Below, piece by piece: positions 1 through 8,309 of a DNA stretch of 64,000 nt; positions within the stretch are counted from its first letter, which is position 1; every line of letters begins with the position of its first letter. Origin of the DNA: an uncultured Alphaproteobacteria bacterium (GTDB lineage: Bacteria > Pseudomonadota > Alphaproteobacteria > HIMB59 > GCA-002718135); contig CABYXC010000006.1 of NCBI GenBank assembly GCA_902522865.1, positions 1-64,000 of the forward strand, written 5' to 3'. The notes beneath the pieces were generated by a model. That model was not told where the DNA came from and did no database searches. It was given only the letters and a program-made list of their open reading frames with translations. Made by a program: the position numbers and the translations under genes.

Positions 1-2
1 CA

Positions 3-116
3 AAAAAAAATAAAGTTAAAATTTCATGTATTGGGAAAATTATTAAAGAAAAAGGAATTCATTTCGATTCACATTTAGACGTGAAGAACTTCAATAAATT
101 TGATCATTTCTCCTAA
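3..116 (+). CDS. thiL: Probable thiamine-monophosphate kinase, C-terminal fragment
   Basis: The window opens inside an open frame of 37 codons that ends in TAA at 114-116. The residues include IGKIIKEKGIHFDS and end in FDHFS. This resembles the C-terminus of ThiL, which usually ends with an IG.I....G segment and a short GYDHF-like tail. ThiL makes thiamine diphosphate from thiamine monophosphate with ATP. A thiL gene just before the membrane pyrophosphatase gene would fit a common alphaproteobacterial order. Only the tail is visible, so the call rests on a short resemblance and position. Confidence 0.5.
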   Translation, partial: KKNKVKISCIGKIIKEKGIHFDSHLDVKNFNKFDHFS

Positions 117-161
117 AAACTTGATTTTTTCTATAGTTTCTGACATATCACCCAAAATTTT

Positions 162-167
162 AAGGAG
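162..167 (+). promoter_or_regulatory. Shine-Dalgarno of hppA
   Basis: AAGGAG lies six bases before the ATG at 174 and supports that start. Most genes in this window lack so clear a site, so hppA is probably well translated. Confidence 0.8.
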
Positions 168-173
168 TTTTAA

Positions 174-2279
174 ATGACAACACTGCAAATATTAATTGTT
201 TTATGCGGTCTAGCTGCCGTTCTTTATGGTCTAGTGACATCTAGACAAATTTTATCGCTTGGTTCTGGAAATGATAAAATGCAGGAAATTGCTGGTGCAA
301 TTCAAGAGGGGGCTAGGGCTTATTTAAATAGACAGTATATGACAATAGCAATTGTGGGTGTTGTTATTTTTGCTCTCATATGGATAGTATTTGATTTGGC
401 TTCAGGGATTGGCTTTCTAATAGGTGCTTTTTTTTCTGGTGCTGCAGGTTATGTTGGAATGAATATATCTGTAAGATCAAATGTTCGCACAACACATGCA
501 GCAAGTAAAAGTTTAGCTGAAGGTTTGTCTGTTTCTTTTAAGGCTGGTGCAGTAACTGGAATGTTAGTTGCAGGTTTTGCTCTTCTTTCAATTGCTATTT
601 TCTATTTTGTTTTACATAATTCTGGTTCATTTCCAGGAAGAGAAATTGTAGCACCTTTAGTATCATTAGGTTTTGGAGCTTCATTAATTTCAATTTTTGC
701 AAGGTTGGGTGGCGGTATTTTTACCAAAGGTGCGGACGTTGGAGCCGATTTAGTTGGTAAAGTTGAAGCTGGTATTCCAGAGGATGATCCAAGAAATCCT
801 GCTGTTATTGCAGATAATGTTGGAGATAACGTTGGTGATTGTGCAGGAATGGCTGCTGATCTATTTGAGACTTATGTAGTTACAGTAGTAGCAACAATGG
901 TTTTAGCTTCTATATTTTTTATTGAAAACTCTTATACAATGATGATGTTCCCATTGGCAATTGCAGGTGTTTGCGCACTTACAAGCATAATTGGTACATA
1001 CTTTGTAAGACTTGGTAAAAATAATAATATTATGGCTGCTCTCTACAGAGGATTTGCAGTCTCTGCTATCCTTTCTGCTGTGCTATTATATTTTGTTACA
1101 GATTATATCGTTGGTTTAAATAATGTTTTGCTAGTTGAAGGAACATCCACTCAGTTTACTGGAATGTCACTTTTTATATGTGGTCTTCTGGGATTAATAA
1201 TTACAGGCTTAATTATATGGGTAACCGAATATTATACTGGTACTAATTATAGACCTGTTCAAAGTATTGCTCAATCTTCAACAACAGGACATGGAACAAA
1301 CGTAATTCAAGGTCTTGCAATTAGTTTAGAAGCAACTGCACTACCTGCACTAATTATTGTTGCGGGAATTATTGCAACTTATTCTCTAGCTGGTTTATTT
1401 GGTATTGCGATTGCTGTTACTACCATGTTAGCCTTAGCTGGAATGGTAGTTGCTTTAGATGCGTATGGCCCAGTTACTGATAATGCAGGTGGTATAGCCG
1501 AAATGTCGAACTTAGAAGAAAGTGTTAGAAAAACCACTGACGCACTTGATGCAGTTGGGAATACAACTAAAGCTGTAACCAAAGGGTATGCAATCGGCTC
1601 TGCAGGATTGGGAGCGCTTGTTTTATTTGCAGCATACACTGAAGATCTCGATCATTTTGCCAAAGATCCAAGTAGTCCTTTATATGGTATAGAAGTTTCT
1701 TTTGATTTATCTAATCCCTATGTAGTTGTTGGATTGCTTTTAGGCGGTTTATTACCTTTCTTATTTGGAGCTTTAAGTATGACAGCAGTTGGAAGAGCAG
1801 CTGGTTCAGTTGTATTAGAGGTAAGAAGACAATTTAAAGAAATTCCTGGTATTATGGAAGGTAAAGGTAAGCCAGAATATGGTACTTGTGTAGACATTCT
1901 TACTAAATCAGCAATAAAAGAGATGATTGTGCCATCTATGCTACCGGTACTATCACCTATTGTTGTATATTTTGTTATTTTATTCATCGCCGGTCAATCA
2001 GCTGCCTTATCTTGTTTGGGCGCATTATTGCTTGGTGTAATTATCACAGGTTTATTTGTTGCCATTAGTATGACTGCAGGAGGTGGTGCTTGGGATAATG
2101 CAAAAAAATACATTGAAGATGGTAATCATGGAGGAAAAGGAAGTGAAGCTCATAAAGCTGCAGTTACAGGTGACACTGTAGGTGATCCTTATAAAGATAC
2201 AGCAGGTCCAGCGGTAAACCCTATGATTAAAATAACAAATATTGTAGCACTTCTACTTTTAGCTGCGATATCTTTATAA
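174..2279 (+). CDS. hppA: K+-independent H+-translocating membrane pyrophosphatase
   Basis: This is an integral membrane pump of 701 residues that couples pyrophosphate hydrolysis to proton export. The family signature is intact: [13 protein letters not shown] near residue 186, then [19 protein letters not shown] near 203, and the C-terminal [14 protein letters not shown] motif. The subtype can be read at [10 protein letters not shown]: Lys466 and Thr469 occupy the sites that mark the K+-independent class, where K+-dependent enzymes have Ala and Ala/Gly. About 16 membrane segments are expected. It follows a probable thiL and meets bamE tail to tail with four bases between. With the proteorhodopsin downstream it forms a second energy-conserving proton pump. 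Confidence 0.96.
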   Translation: MTTLQILIVLCGLAAVLYGLVTSRQILSLGSGNDKMQEIAGAIQEGARAYLNRQYMTIAIVGVVIFALIWIVFDLASGIGFLIGAFFSGAAGYVGMNISVRSNVRTTHAASKSLAEGLSVSFKAGAVTGMLVAGFALLSIAIFYFVLHNSGSFPGREIVAPLVSLGFGASLISIFARLGGGIFTKGADVGADLVGKVEAGIPEDDPRNPAVIADNVGDNVGDCAGMAADLFETYVVTVVATMVLASIFFIENSYTMMMFPLAIAGVCALTSIIGTYFVRLGKNNNIMAALYRGFAVSAILSAVLLYFVTDYIVGLNNVLLVEGTSTQFTGMSLFICGLLGLIITGLIIWVTEYYTGTNYRPVQSIAQSSTTGHGTNVIQGLAISLEATALPALIIVAGIIATYSLAGLFGIAIAVTTMLALAGMVVALDAYGPVTDNAGGIAEMSNLEESVRKTTDALDAVGNTTKAVTKGYAIGSAGLGALVLFAAYTEDLDHFAKDPSSPLYGIEVSFDLSNPYVVVGLLLGGLLPFLFGALSMTAVGRAAGSVVLEVRRQFKEIPGIMEGKGKPEYGTCVDILTKSAIKEMIVPSMLPVLSPIVVYFVILFIAGQSAALSCLGALLLGVIITGLFVAISMTAGGGAWDNAKKYIEDGNHGGKGSEAHKAAVTGDTVGDPYKDTAGPAVNPMIKITNIVALLLLAAISL

Positions 2280-2283
2280 AAAT

Positions 2284-2712
2284 TTATGGAGTAGTTGGTA
2301 ACTCTTGTTGTGTTCCAACTCCTCCGAATATTTTTTCTAACAAACCTCTTTTGATAATTTCATTTGAAGTTTTATCATCTGCTAACTTAATGTTAGCAAT
2401 ATCTTTAGTATCAAAAACTTTGGATTCAATTATTTGACCATTTGCGTTTATCTTAAACACAAAAACATAACTATAATTTGTTTCCTTATTAAAAATTGAT
2501 TTTCTTTGACTTTTTTCAGAAAAATAAAAAAATTTATTTTCTATTGGATCAATATAACTTGGATAACCTAATTCATTAATTAACTTTTCTTTATTCACAT
2601 AATTTATTTTTTTAAAATTATTTTGACTCAAAACTTTGCCGGAATAAGTTGTTTTATTTGTGCAGTTTGCTAAAACAAAAAAGAAACATATATATATTAT
2701 TAACTTTCTCAT
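2284..2712 (-). CDS. bamE: Outer membrane assembly lipoprotein BamE (SmpA/OmlA)
   Basis: This is a 142-residue lipoprotein with a signal peptide ending in LANC, so Cys17 is the lipidated residue. The segment NKEKLINELGYPSYIDPIENKFFYFSE has the BamE fold pattern, in which a helix leads into a G.P.....F.Y strand. BamE helps the BAM complex fold beta-barrel proteins in the outer membrane. The gene lies head to head with the bc1 chaperone gene, as is common in alphaproteobacteria, but only three bases separate the two start codons. Its promoter must therefore lie within the neighbouring coding sequence. The tail beyond residue 125 is poorly conserved. Confidence 0.85.
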   Translation of the reverse strand: MRKLIIYICFFFVLANCTNKTTYSGKVLSQNNFKKINYVNKEKLINELGYPSYIDPIENKFFYFSEKSQRKSIFNKETNYSYVFVFKINANGQIIESKVFDTKDIANIKLADDKTSNEIIKRGLLEKIFGGVGTQQELPTTP

Positions 2713-2715
2713 TAG

Positions 2716-3207
2716 ATGATATTACAATACTTAAAAAAAAAAGAAAATAAAGAGCAAATCATTGCAACTAAACAGTATAAAAAAATTTTATCTGAAAGTA
2801 CTAAATTTTTAAAAGATAATGATTTCTTCAAATCAAAAGATTTTAAGACATCTTTTGAAATTGTTTCAATCTTCATAATTATGTTTATTCGCAAAAACTT
2901 GCTAAAAGATAATAGAAAAAAATATCTCAAAGTTAATGAAGAATTAGTATCATTATTCATTTTAGATCTTGATGAGTCTTTAAGAGAAAAAGGAATTGGA
3001 GATATGTCAATTGGTAAGTATGTTAAATCATATGTTAAAAAATTTTATTTTAGGATAAGTAAATTTCCAAATGACAATAACCTACATAAAAATGAATATT
3101 TTATTGAATATCTTAGAATTACAAATTTAATAAATAATGATGATTATATTAATATTTCCAGAAAATTTAATGATAAATTTGAGGAATTTATAAATTGTAC
3201 ATATTAA
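2716..3207 (+). CDS. Ubiquinol-cytochrome c chaperone (CBP3-like)
   Basis: This is a 163-residue soluble protein. The segment DLDESLREKGIGDMSIGKYVKS (about residues 76-97) matches the D.D.SLRE.G.GD.S..K signature of the CBP3/UQCC1 family, which assists assembly of cytochrome b in the bc1 complex. The N-terminus, MILQYLKKK followed by a helix, lines up with how family members usually begin, which supports the ATG at 2716 although it lies three bases from the divergent bamE start. Position between bamE and rpmF is typical for alphaproteobacteria. No Shine-Dalgarno is visible. Confidence 0.82.
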   Translation: MILQYLKKKENKEQIIATKQYKKILSESTKFLKDNDFFKSKDFKTSFEIVSIFIIMFIRKNLLKDNRKKYLKVNEELVSLFILDLDESLREKGIGDMSIGKYVKSYVKKFYFRISKFPNDNNLHKNEYFIEYLRITNLINNDDYINISRKFNDKFEEFINCTY

Positions 3208-3279
3208 CATTTTTAATTTTTCATAAATTATTGAATATTTATCTTGAATTAATTTTAAAAACTAATATTTGGGAAAAAA

Positions 3280-3471
3280 ATGGCAGTTCCTAAAAGAAAA
3301 ACAAGTGTTTCAAAAAGAAATATGAGAAGATCTCATGACTCTATAAAAAAACTTAACGTTATTTTGGACAAAGATTCTGGAGAACCAAGGCTACCGCATC
3401 AGATCGATTTATCAACTGGTATGTATAAAGGTCGACAAATTCTAAAAAAGAAAACACAAGAAAATAAATAA
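3280..3471 (+). CDS. rpmF: 50S ribosomal protein L32
   Basis: A 63-residue basic protein beginning [20 protein letters not shown], the diagnostic L32 N-terminus. It lacks the paired cysteines of zinc-binding L32 forms, as is normal in alphaproteobacteria. L32 is part of the large ribosomal subunit near the exit region. The gene starts a run rpmF-plsX-ihfA-merR. The DUF177 (YceD) gene that usually precedes rpmF is not present; only 72 AT-rich bases separate it from the chaperone gene. Confidence 0.97.
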   Translation: MAVPKRKTSVSKRNMRRSHDSIKKLNVILDKDSGEPRLPHQIDLSTGMYKGRQILKKKTQENK

Positions 3472-3475
3472 AATC

Positions 3476-4489
3476 ATGTCTGAAAGGCAAGTAGTAATTG
3501 CCATAGATGCAATGGGTGGAGAAAATAGCCCCTATAAAGTTTTAAAGGGGGCTGAAATATTTCAAAAGATAGAAAAAAATACTAAAATTGTTTTTTTTGG
3601 TGATGAAAAACTAATAAAGAAAATTATAAAAAAAAATAATATTAAAATTTTCAATTATGAAATTAAAAATACGCAAGATACTATTTTAGATGATGATAAT
3701 GTAAACACAATATTAAGATCAAAAAAGAATAGTAGTATTTACAAAGGGTTGGAATTTGCAAAAAATAATGAAAACTCTGGTTTTGTATCATCTGGAAGTA
3801 CAGCTGCGATAATGGTACTATCTAGGTTGCATATGGGGATGATCAAAGGTATTGATAGACCTGCAATTTGTTCTTTAGTTCCAAATAAAATAAACTTTTC
3901 ACTAATGTTAGATTTAGGAGCAAATGTGATAGTTACTGGTGCCAATTTATTACAATTTGCGTTGATGGGTTTTTGTTACTATTCAATAATAAATAAAAAT
4001 ACTAAACCAAAGATAGGTATTTTGAACATTGGAACAGAGAATAATAAAGGTTTAGAATTTCTTCAAGAGGCAGCAGATTTAATTCAATCAAGTTTTTTAA
4101 AAGAACATTTTATAGGTTTTGTAGAACCAAATAAAATTACATCCGGAGATTGTGATATAATTGTTTCTGACGGTTATACTGGAAATATTATGCTTAAATC
4201 TGCAGAGGGTATTTCAAACTTTATTACTTCAAATTTAAGAGATATGTTTAATAAATCATTAATTAATAAAATTTCTTATAAATTAATTGAAAAAGACTTA
4301 AAAAAATTGAAAGATCAAGTTAATCCAGACATTTATAATGGAGCAACCTTAATAGGTTTAAATGGTATATCTGTTAAAAGTCATGGTAATGCCAACCCTA
4401 TTGCATTTAGTTATGCATTGAAACAGTGTCATAATTTTATTACTAATGACCTTAATAAACAAATTATAAAATCTATTAAAAATATATGA
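3476..4489 (+). CDS. plsX: Phosphate acyltransferase PlsX
   Basis: This 337-residue enzyme converts acyl-ACP to acyl-phosphate for phospholipid synthesis at the membrane face. Family landmarks are AIDAMGGENSP at the N-terminus, GFVSSGSTAAIMVLS around residue 100, RPAICSLVP, LDLGAN near 147, NIGTENNKG, and the C-terminal GA.LIGLNGISVKSHGNA motif. It starts four bases after the rpmF stop and its stop overlaps the ihfA start by four bases (ATGA). In most alphaproteobacteria fabH sits between plsX and ihfA; here it does not. Confidence 0.96.
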   Translation: MSERQVVIAIDAMGGENSPYKVLKGAEIFQKIEKNTKIVFFGDEKLIKKIIKKNNIKIFNYEIKNTQDTILDDDNVNTILRSKKNSSIYKGLEFAKNNENSGFVSSGSTAAIMVLSRLHMGMIKGIDRPAICSLVPNKINFSLMLDLGANVIVTGANLLQFALMGFCYYSIINKNTKPKIGILNIGTENNKGLEFLQEAADLIQSSFLKEHFIGFVEPNKITSGDCDIIVSDGYTGNIMLKSAEGISNFITSNLRDMFNKSLINKISYKLIEKDLKKLKDQVNPDIYNGATLIGLNGISVKSHGNANPIAFSYALKQCHNFITNDLNKQIIKSIKNI

Positions 4490-4791
4490 TTAACAAACAA
4501 AATATATCTAGAGATGAAATTGCTGAAGCAATGAAAAATGAATTTGGTTTCAATAGAAGACTTTGCTTGGATATTGTTAATGATATATTACATATAATAA
4601 TTGATGGTCTTCAGTCAGATAAAAAGGTAAAAATTCATAACTTTGGAACATTTAAACTTACTTATAAAAATAGTAGAATAGGAAGAAATCCTAAAACTAA
4701 AGAAGAATACAAGATTTCTAGTAGAAACGTAATTTCTTTTAAAGCTAGTAAAATATTATTAAGATACATTAATGGAAACATTGATGAATAA
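4486..4791 (+). CDS. ihfA: Integration host factor alpha / HU-family protein
   Basis: A 101-residue DNA-bending protein. It has the typical helix pair at the N-terminus, then VKIHNFGTFKLTYKNSRIGRNPKT (about residues 47-70), which holds the beta arm with the RNP motif that intercalates at kinks. ISSRNVISFKASKILL completes the HU/IHF fold. Position downstream of plsX and directly before a MerR-type gene is the standard ihfA context in alphaproteobacteria, so alpha rather than beta is preferred. It overlaps plsX by four bases and abuts the next start (TAA then ATG). Confidence 0.9.
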   Translation: MINKQNISRDEIAEAMKNEFGFNRRLCLDIVNDILHIIIDGLQSDKKVKIHNFGTFKLTYKNSRIGRNPKTKEEYKISSRNVISFKASKILLRYINGNIDE

Positions 4792-5175
4792 ATGACTTAC
4801 AAAAAATATCTAAATATTTCAGAAGTTTCTAAATTACTTCAAATTGAAGAACATAAAATTAGATATTGGGATTCTCCTGACCCAAAAACAAATAAATTTA
4901 GAGTTGAGGGTATTTCAACTAAAAGTAAGGGTGGCACAAGATATTTTAATAAAGAAAATATTAAAAAATTACAAAAACTAAAGAATATTTTATATGATGG
5001 GAACTCTCATAATCATTCTATAAAATTAGCTGAGAAGATATTATCTTCTGATAATAAATTACCTTTACAAATTAATAAAAATTTAAACAATTCTATGAAT
5101 TCATATAATGACAAAAAAATTAGTCAGATTCTTAATAAAATGAGAATATTGTTGAAAAAAGATAGTATTAAATAA
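4792..5175 (+). CDS. MerR-family transcriptional regulator
   Basis: A 127-residue protein with the MerR winged helix at the N-terminus: NISEVSKLLQIEEHKIRYWD (about residues 8-27) followed by GGTRYFNKENIKKLQKLK. Family members encoded after ihfA keep this short form with no recognised effector domain, and none is visible here. There is no cysteine cluster for metal sensing. The gene is translationally linked to ihfA. Its target is unknown. Confidence 0.85.
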   Translation: MTYKKYLNISEVSKLLQIEEHKIRYWDSPDPKTNKFRVEGISTKSKGGTRYFNKENIKKLQKLKNILYDGNSHNHSIKLAEKILSSDNKLPLQINKNLNNSMNSYNDKKISQILNKMRILLKKDSIK

Positions 5176-5320
5176 TTTATAAAAAAAAAATACATATATT
5201 TCAATAATTTAAATCAAATATTTATACAAAAAATAAGAAAAAAAAAATTATTTTTAATGTTTTATTTGTCCGTCAATTAAAATATATGAAGCTCATCTTA
5301 TTAGTAAGGAAACAAACTAT

Positions 5321-5326
5321 AAGGAG
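5321..5326 (+). promoter_or_regulatory. Shine-Dalgarno of proteorhodopsin
   Basis: AAGGAG stands five bases before the ATG at 5332. The 156-base leader region 5176-5331 is extremely A/T-rich with long A tracts. I see no convincing -35/-10 pair in it, though a promoter must be present because the gene upstream is a low-copy regulator. Confidence 0.75.
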
Positions 5327-5331
5327 TTTTT

Positions 5332-6096
5332 ATGTTAAATAAGACTAGTCTATTAGGTATCATTGCTGCAACTATAGCTTTTATTGCAGTTCCAGCATTT
5401 GCTGCCGATACTTTCCTAGGTGAAGGTGATTTTGTAGGTATTACGTTCTGGATTGTTTCAATTGGAATGTGGGCATCTACTATTTTCTTTTTTTATGAAG
5501 GTATGAGAGTTTCTTCTAAATGGAGAACTTCAATGGTTGTTGCAGGGCTTATTACTTTTATAGCTGCTGTACATTACATGTATATGAGAGACTTTTGGGT
5601 TGCTACAGGTGAGTCACCAACAGTATATAGATATATTGACTGGATACTAACTGTACCACTTCAAATGGTTGAATTCTTTTTAATTCTAGTTGCTGCCGGC
5701 GCAGCTGTATCTAGTGGTGCATTCTACAGATTGCTCATTGGTACACTGGTTATGATTGTTGGTGGATATCTTGGGGAAGCAGGTCATATTTCGGTATTAC
5801 TTGGCTTCATCATTGGTATGATTGGTTGGGCTGTAATCATTTGGGAAATTTTCCGAGGTGAAGCAAGTCAAGCTGCTACAACTAAAGAATCAGTAACGTC
5901 TGCATTTAATGCAATGAGATTAATTGTATTAGTTGGATGGGCTATCTATCCTCTTGGATATGTATTCGGTTTAATGATGGGTTCGGTTGATGCTGACACT
6001 TTAAACTGGATTTATAACCTTGCAGATTTTATTAATAAAATCTTATTCGGTTTAATTATCTGGAACGCTGCTGCTAAAGACTCAGCAACTGCATAA
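5332..6096 (+). CDS. Blue-absorbing proteorhodopsin, light-driven proton pump
   Basis: A 254-residue seven-helix retinal protein with a cleavable signal peptide (to about AFA-ADT). Key residues can be placed by homology to green proteorhodopsin: His81 (H75), proton acceptor Asp103 (D97), Thr107 (T101), proton donor Glu114 (E108), and Schiff-base Lys236 (K231) in NLADFINKILFGLIIW. The Asp/Thr/Glu set is that of an outward proton pump rather than a sodium pump or sensor. Gln111 sits at the spectral tuning site (105), which predicts blue absorption, as in open-ocean strains. No carotenoid or retinal genes are adjacent, so retinal synthesis must be encoded elsewhere. A strong terminator follows, making it a single-gene unit. 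Confidence 0.97.
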   Translation: MLNKTSLLGIIAATIAFIAVPAFAADTFLGEGDFVGITFWIVSIGMWASTIFFFYEGMRVSSKWRTSMVVAGLITFIAAVHYMYMRDFWVATGESPTVYRYIDWILTVPLQMVEFFLILVAAGAAVSSGAFYRLLIGTLVMIVGGYLGEAGHISVLLGFIIGMIGWAVIIWEIFRGEASQAATTKESVTSAFNAMRLIVLVGWAIYPLGYVFGLMMGSVDADTLNWIYNLADFINKILFGLIIWNAAAKDSATA

Positions 6097-6120
6097 TTAA
6101 ATATCTAAATAATATTTAAA

Positions 6121-6149
6121 AAAACCCTCTATTTAGAGGGTTTTTTTTA
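6121..6149 (+). terminator. Rho-independent terminator after proteorhodopsin
   Basis: AAAACCCTCT (6121-6130), loop ATTT, AGAGGGTTTT (6135-6144) then further T residues. It is a ten-pair hairpin with a T tract and closes the proteorhodopsin transcript before rplM. Confidence 0.93.
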
Positions 6150-6194
6150 TTAAATTATTGACTTAATTTTTCAATATATGTATTTGGGCACGCG

Positions 6195-6653
6195 ATGAAA
6201 ACATTCTCTCTTAAAAAAAATAATATTAAGAAAAAGTGGGTCTTAATTGATGCTAAAGATGCAGTTTTAGGTAGACTAGCTGTAATTTCTGCAAATATCC
6301 TAAGAGGTAAAAATAAGCCTGAATATACCCCTAATCAGGACTGTGGCGACAATCTGATAATAATTAATTCTGATAAAATTCATTTAAAAGGCAAAAAAGC
6401 TGATAATAAAATTTATTACAGACATACTGGATATCCTGGAGGAATAAAAGAAACAACTCCTAACAAAATGAAAGAAAAAAATAAATCTGATGAAATGATT
6501 AAACTTGCAATAAAAAGAATGATCCCAAAAGGTCCATTAGGTAGACAACAATTGTCTAACTGCAAGATATATAGAGATCAAAATCATAAGCATGAAGCTC
6601 AAAACCCTCAAACAATTGATATTACATCAATGAATCTTAAAAATAAAATTTAA
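6195..6653 (+). CDS. rplM: 50S ribosomal protein L13
   Basis: A 152-residue protein with family landmarks [15 protein letters not shown] (residues 15-29), [27 protein letters not shown] and the [10 protein letters not shown] motif. L13 is an early-assembling large-subunit protein. It is followed two bases later by rpsI, the universal pairing. A TTGACT element at 6158-6163 may be the -35 of this pair, but the matching -10 is weak. No clear Shine-Dalgarno is seen before the ATG. Confidence 0.97.
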   Translation: MKTFSLKKNNIKKKWVLIDAKDAVLGRLAVISANILRGKNKPEYTPNQDCGDNLIIINSDKIHLKGKKADNKIYYRHTGYPGGIKETTPNKMKEKNKSDEMIKLAIKRMIPKGPLGRQQLSNCKIYRDQNHKHEAQNPQTIDITSMNLKNKI

Positions 6654-6655
6654 CC

Positions 6656-7084
6656 ATGGAAAATCAAGAAAATCAAACTGAAAATATTTTAGATAATAAA
6701 GAAAGAGCTTACGCAACTGGAAAAAGAAAAAATTCTATTGCTAGAGTTTGGTTAAAAAGAGGTACTGGAGAAATAAAGATTAACGGAAAACCTCTTGAGA
6801 AATACTTTTCAAGACCTGTTCTACAAATGATAGTTAACCAGCCTTTAGATGTTGTGAAAGCTGATAATTCATATGAGATTATGGCTTCTGTTAAAGGTGG
6901 AGGGCTTTCTGGTCAGGCAGGTGCAATAAGGCATGGTATTAGCAAAGCGCTAAGTCTTTATGATCAGTCAAATAGACCACCTCTAAAAAAAGTTGGTTTT
7001 CTTACAAGAGATCCAAGAGTTGTTGAAAGAAAAAAAGCTGGTTTAGCAAAAGCCAGAAGAAGTTATCAATTCTCTAAGAGATAA
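6656..7084 (+). CDS. rpsI: 30S ribosomal protein S9
   Basis: A 142-residue protein. After an acidic N-terminal extension of about 16 residues comes [21 protein letters not shown], the S9 signature, then [19 protein letters not shown] and the basic tail ending SYQFSKR, which reaches the P-site tRNA. The N-terminal extension is common in alphaproteobacterial S9. It is paired with rplM and followed six bases later by argC. Confidence 0.97.
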   Translation: MENQENQTENILDNKERAYATGKRKNSIARVWLKRGTGEIKINGKPLEKYFSRPVLQMIVNQPLDVVKADNSYEIMASVKGGGLSGQAGAIRHGISKALSLYDQSNRPPLKKVGFLTRDPRVVERKKAGLAKARRSYQFSKR

Positions 7085-7090
7085 ATTTTC

Positions 7091-8119
7091 ATGAAAGATA
7101 AGATTAAAGTAGCCGTTTTAGGCTCTACTGGCTATGTTGGTATGGAGTTAGTAAAAATTCTATCAAATCATTATTACGTAGATATAAACTTTTTAGGATC
7201 AGAAACTATTCATGATAGTTATCTAAATAATATTGAAAACACAAAAGAATATAACCAACTTCCTCTATTAAAACCTAATGATAGTTTTAATGCTGAAGAA
7301 AGTGATTATGTATTCTTAGCTTTACCTCATGCAGTATCTAATAAATATGTAAAAAAATATTTTAATAAAATTAATATTATAGATTTATCTGCAGACTTTA
7401 GATTAGATAATTTTGATGTTTATAAAAAAAATTATGGCAACGAACATGAGTGCAAAGAGTATTTAAAAAACTTTATTTATGGTCTTGTTGAGATTAACAG
7501 AGAAAAAATATTAGATTCAAAAAATATAGCAGTACCTGGTTGCTACCCAACTTCTATTTTATTACCATTAATACCTTTAGTAAAAAATAAACTAATTAAT
7601 ACCGAGAATATAATAATAGATTCGAAATCAGGCTATAGTGGAGCAGGAAAGAAATTTGATTTCAATCAAATGAAATCAAAAAATGATTATAATTTTTATA
7701 ATTATAATACAAATAATCACAGGCATATTGCAGAAATCAAACAAGAACTTGATAAGCATAACTCTGAAAATGAAGTAAAGTTTTCATTTAATCCTCACAT
7801 TCTCCCAAATTTTAGAGGTATGATTTCTACAATCTATTGTGATCTAAATAATGGGATTAAAAAAACTGATATTATAAATTTATTCCAGAACTTACAAAAA
7901 ATAAATCCTTTTATAAAGTATATCGATAATGATGAAGTGCTTGATTTTTTTTCTATTCAAAACTCTAATTATTGTAAAATAAAAACTTTTGATCATTATA
8001 GTGAAGATAAATTGATTATAGTCAGTGCAATAGATAATTTAATCAAGGGTGCTGCTGGTCAAGCAGTACAATGTTTTAATATAGCAGAAAATATTGAAGA
8101 AACACTATCTTTAGTATGA
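7091..8119 (+). CDS. argC: N-acetyl-gamma-glutamyl-phosphate reductase
   Basis: A 342-residue enzyme of arginine synthesis that reduces N-acetylglutamyl phosphate to the semialdehyde with NADPH. The N-terminal dinucleotide site is VAVLGSTGYVGMELVKIL. The active-site cysteine is in VPGCYPTSILLPL (about residues 149-161), and SGYSGAGK follows. Length matches the long ArgC form found in alphaproteobacteria. argC after rplM-rpsI is a common alphaproteobacterial order. Its stop overlaps the next start by four bases. Confidence 0.95.
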   Translation: MKDKIKVAVLGSTGYVGMELVKILSNHYYVDINFLGSETIHDSYLNNIENTKEYNQLPLLKPNDSFNAEESDYVFLALPHAVSNKYVKKYFNKINIIDLSADFRLDNFDVYKKNYGNEHECKEYLKNFIYGLVEINREKILDSKNIAVPGCYPTSILLPLIPLVKNKLINTENIIIDSKSGYSGAGKKFDFNQMKSKNDYNFYNYNTNNHRHIAEIKQELDKHNSENEVKFSFNPHILPNFRGMISTIYCDLNNGIKKTDIINLFQNLQKINPFIKYIDNDEVLDFFSIQNSNYCKIKTFDHYSEDKLIIVSAIDNLIKGAAGQAVQCFNIAENIEETLSLV

Positions 8120-8301
8120 TTAAATACTTTACAGCCTTCCTTCTTTCCCTTTTTATCTTTTCATGTGGATATCCTGATATTGATAATGTTCCTGATTTTA
8201 AAGATGCAAAATTAACTGATGAAGAATTATTAGATTATTGTAGTATTTCTCATACTGATAAAAAAGATATAGATAAATGTATTAATGATTATAAAAGCTA
8301 A
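8116..8301 (+). CDS. Small predicted lipoprotein, unknown function
   Basis: A 61-residue protein with a hydrophobic signal ending LFIFSC, so Cys17 is a likely lipidation site. The mature part is very acidic (PDIDNVPDFKDAKLTDEELLDYC) and has two more cysteines near residues 42 and 55, which could form a disulfide in the periplasm. It is translationally coupled to argC by an ATGA overlap and lies nine bases from hom. I recognise no family. The overlap, the signal and the lipobox argue that it is a real gene. Confidence 0.65.
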   Translation: MIKYFTAFLLSLFIFSCGYPDIDNVPDFKDAKLTDEELLDYCSISHTDKKDIDKCINDYKS

Positions 8302-8309
8302 ATATTATT

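Noticed and set aside
2712-2960. Open frame on the minus strand opposite the bc1 chaperone gene
   Set aside because: It is antisense to a protein with a family signature and shows no signature of its own.
5176-5331. Promoter for proteorhodopsin at TTGTCC (5266) or TATATG (5283)
   Set aside because: No pairing of the candidate elements gives an acceptable spacer, so I did not annotate one.
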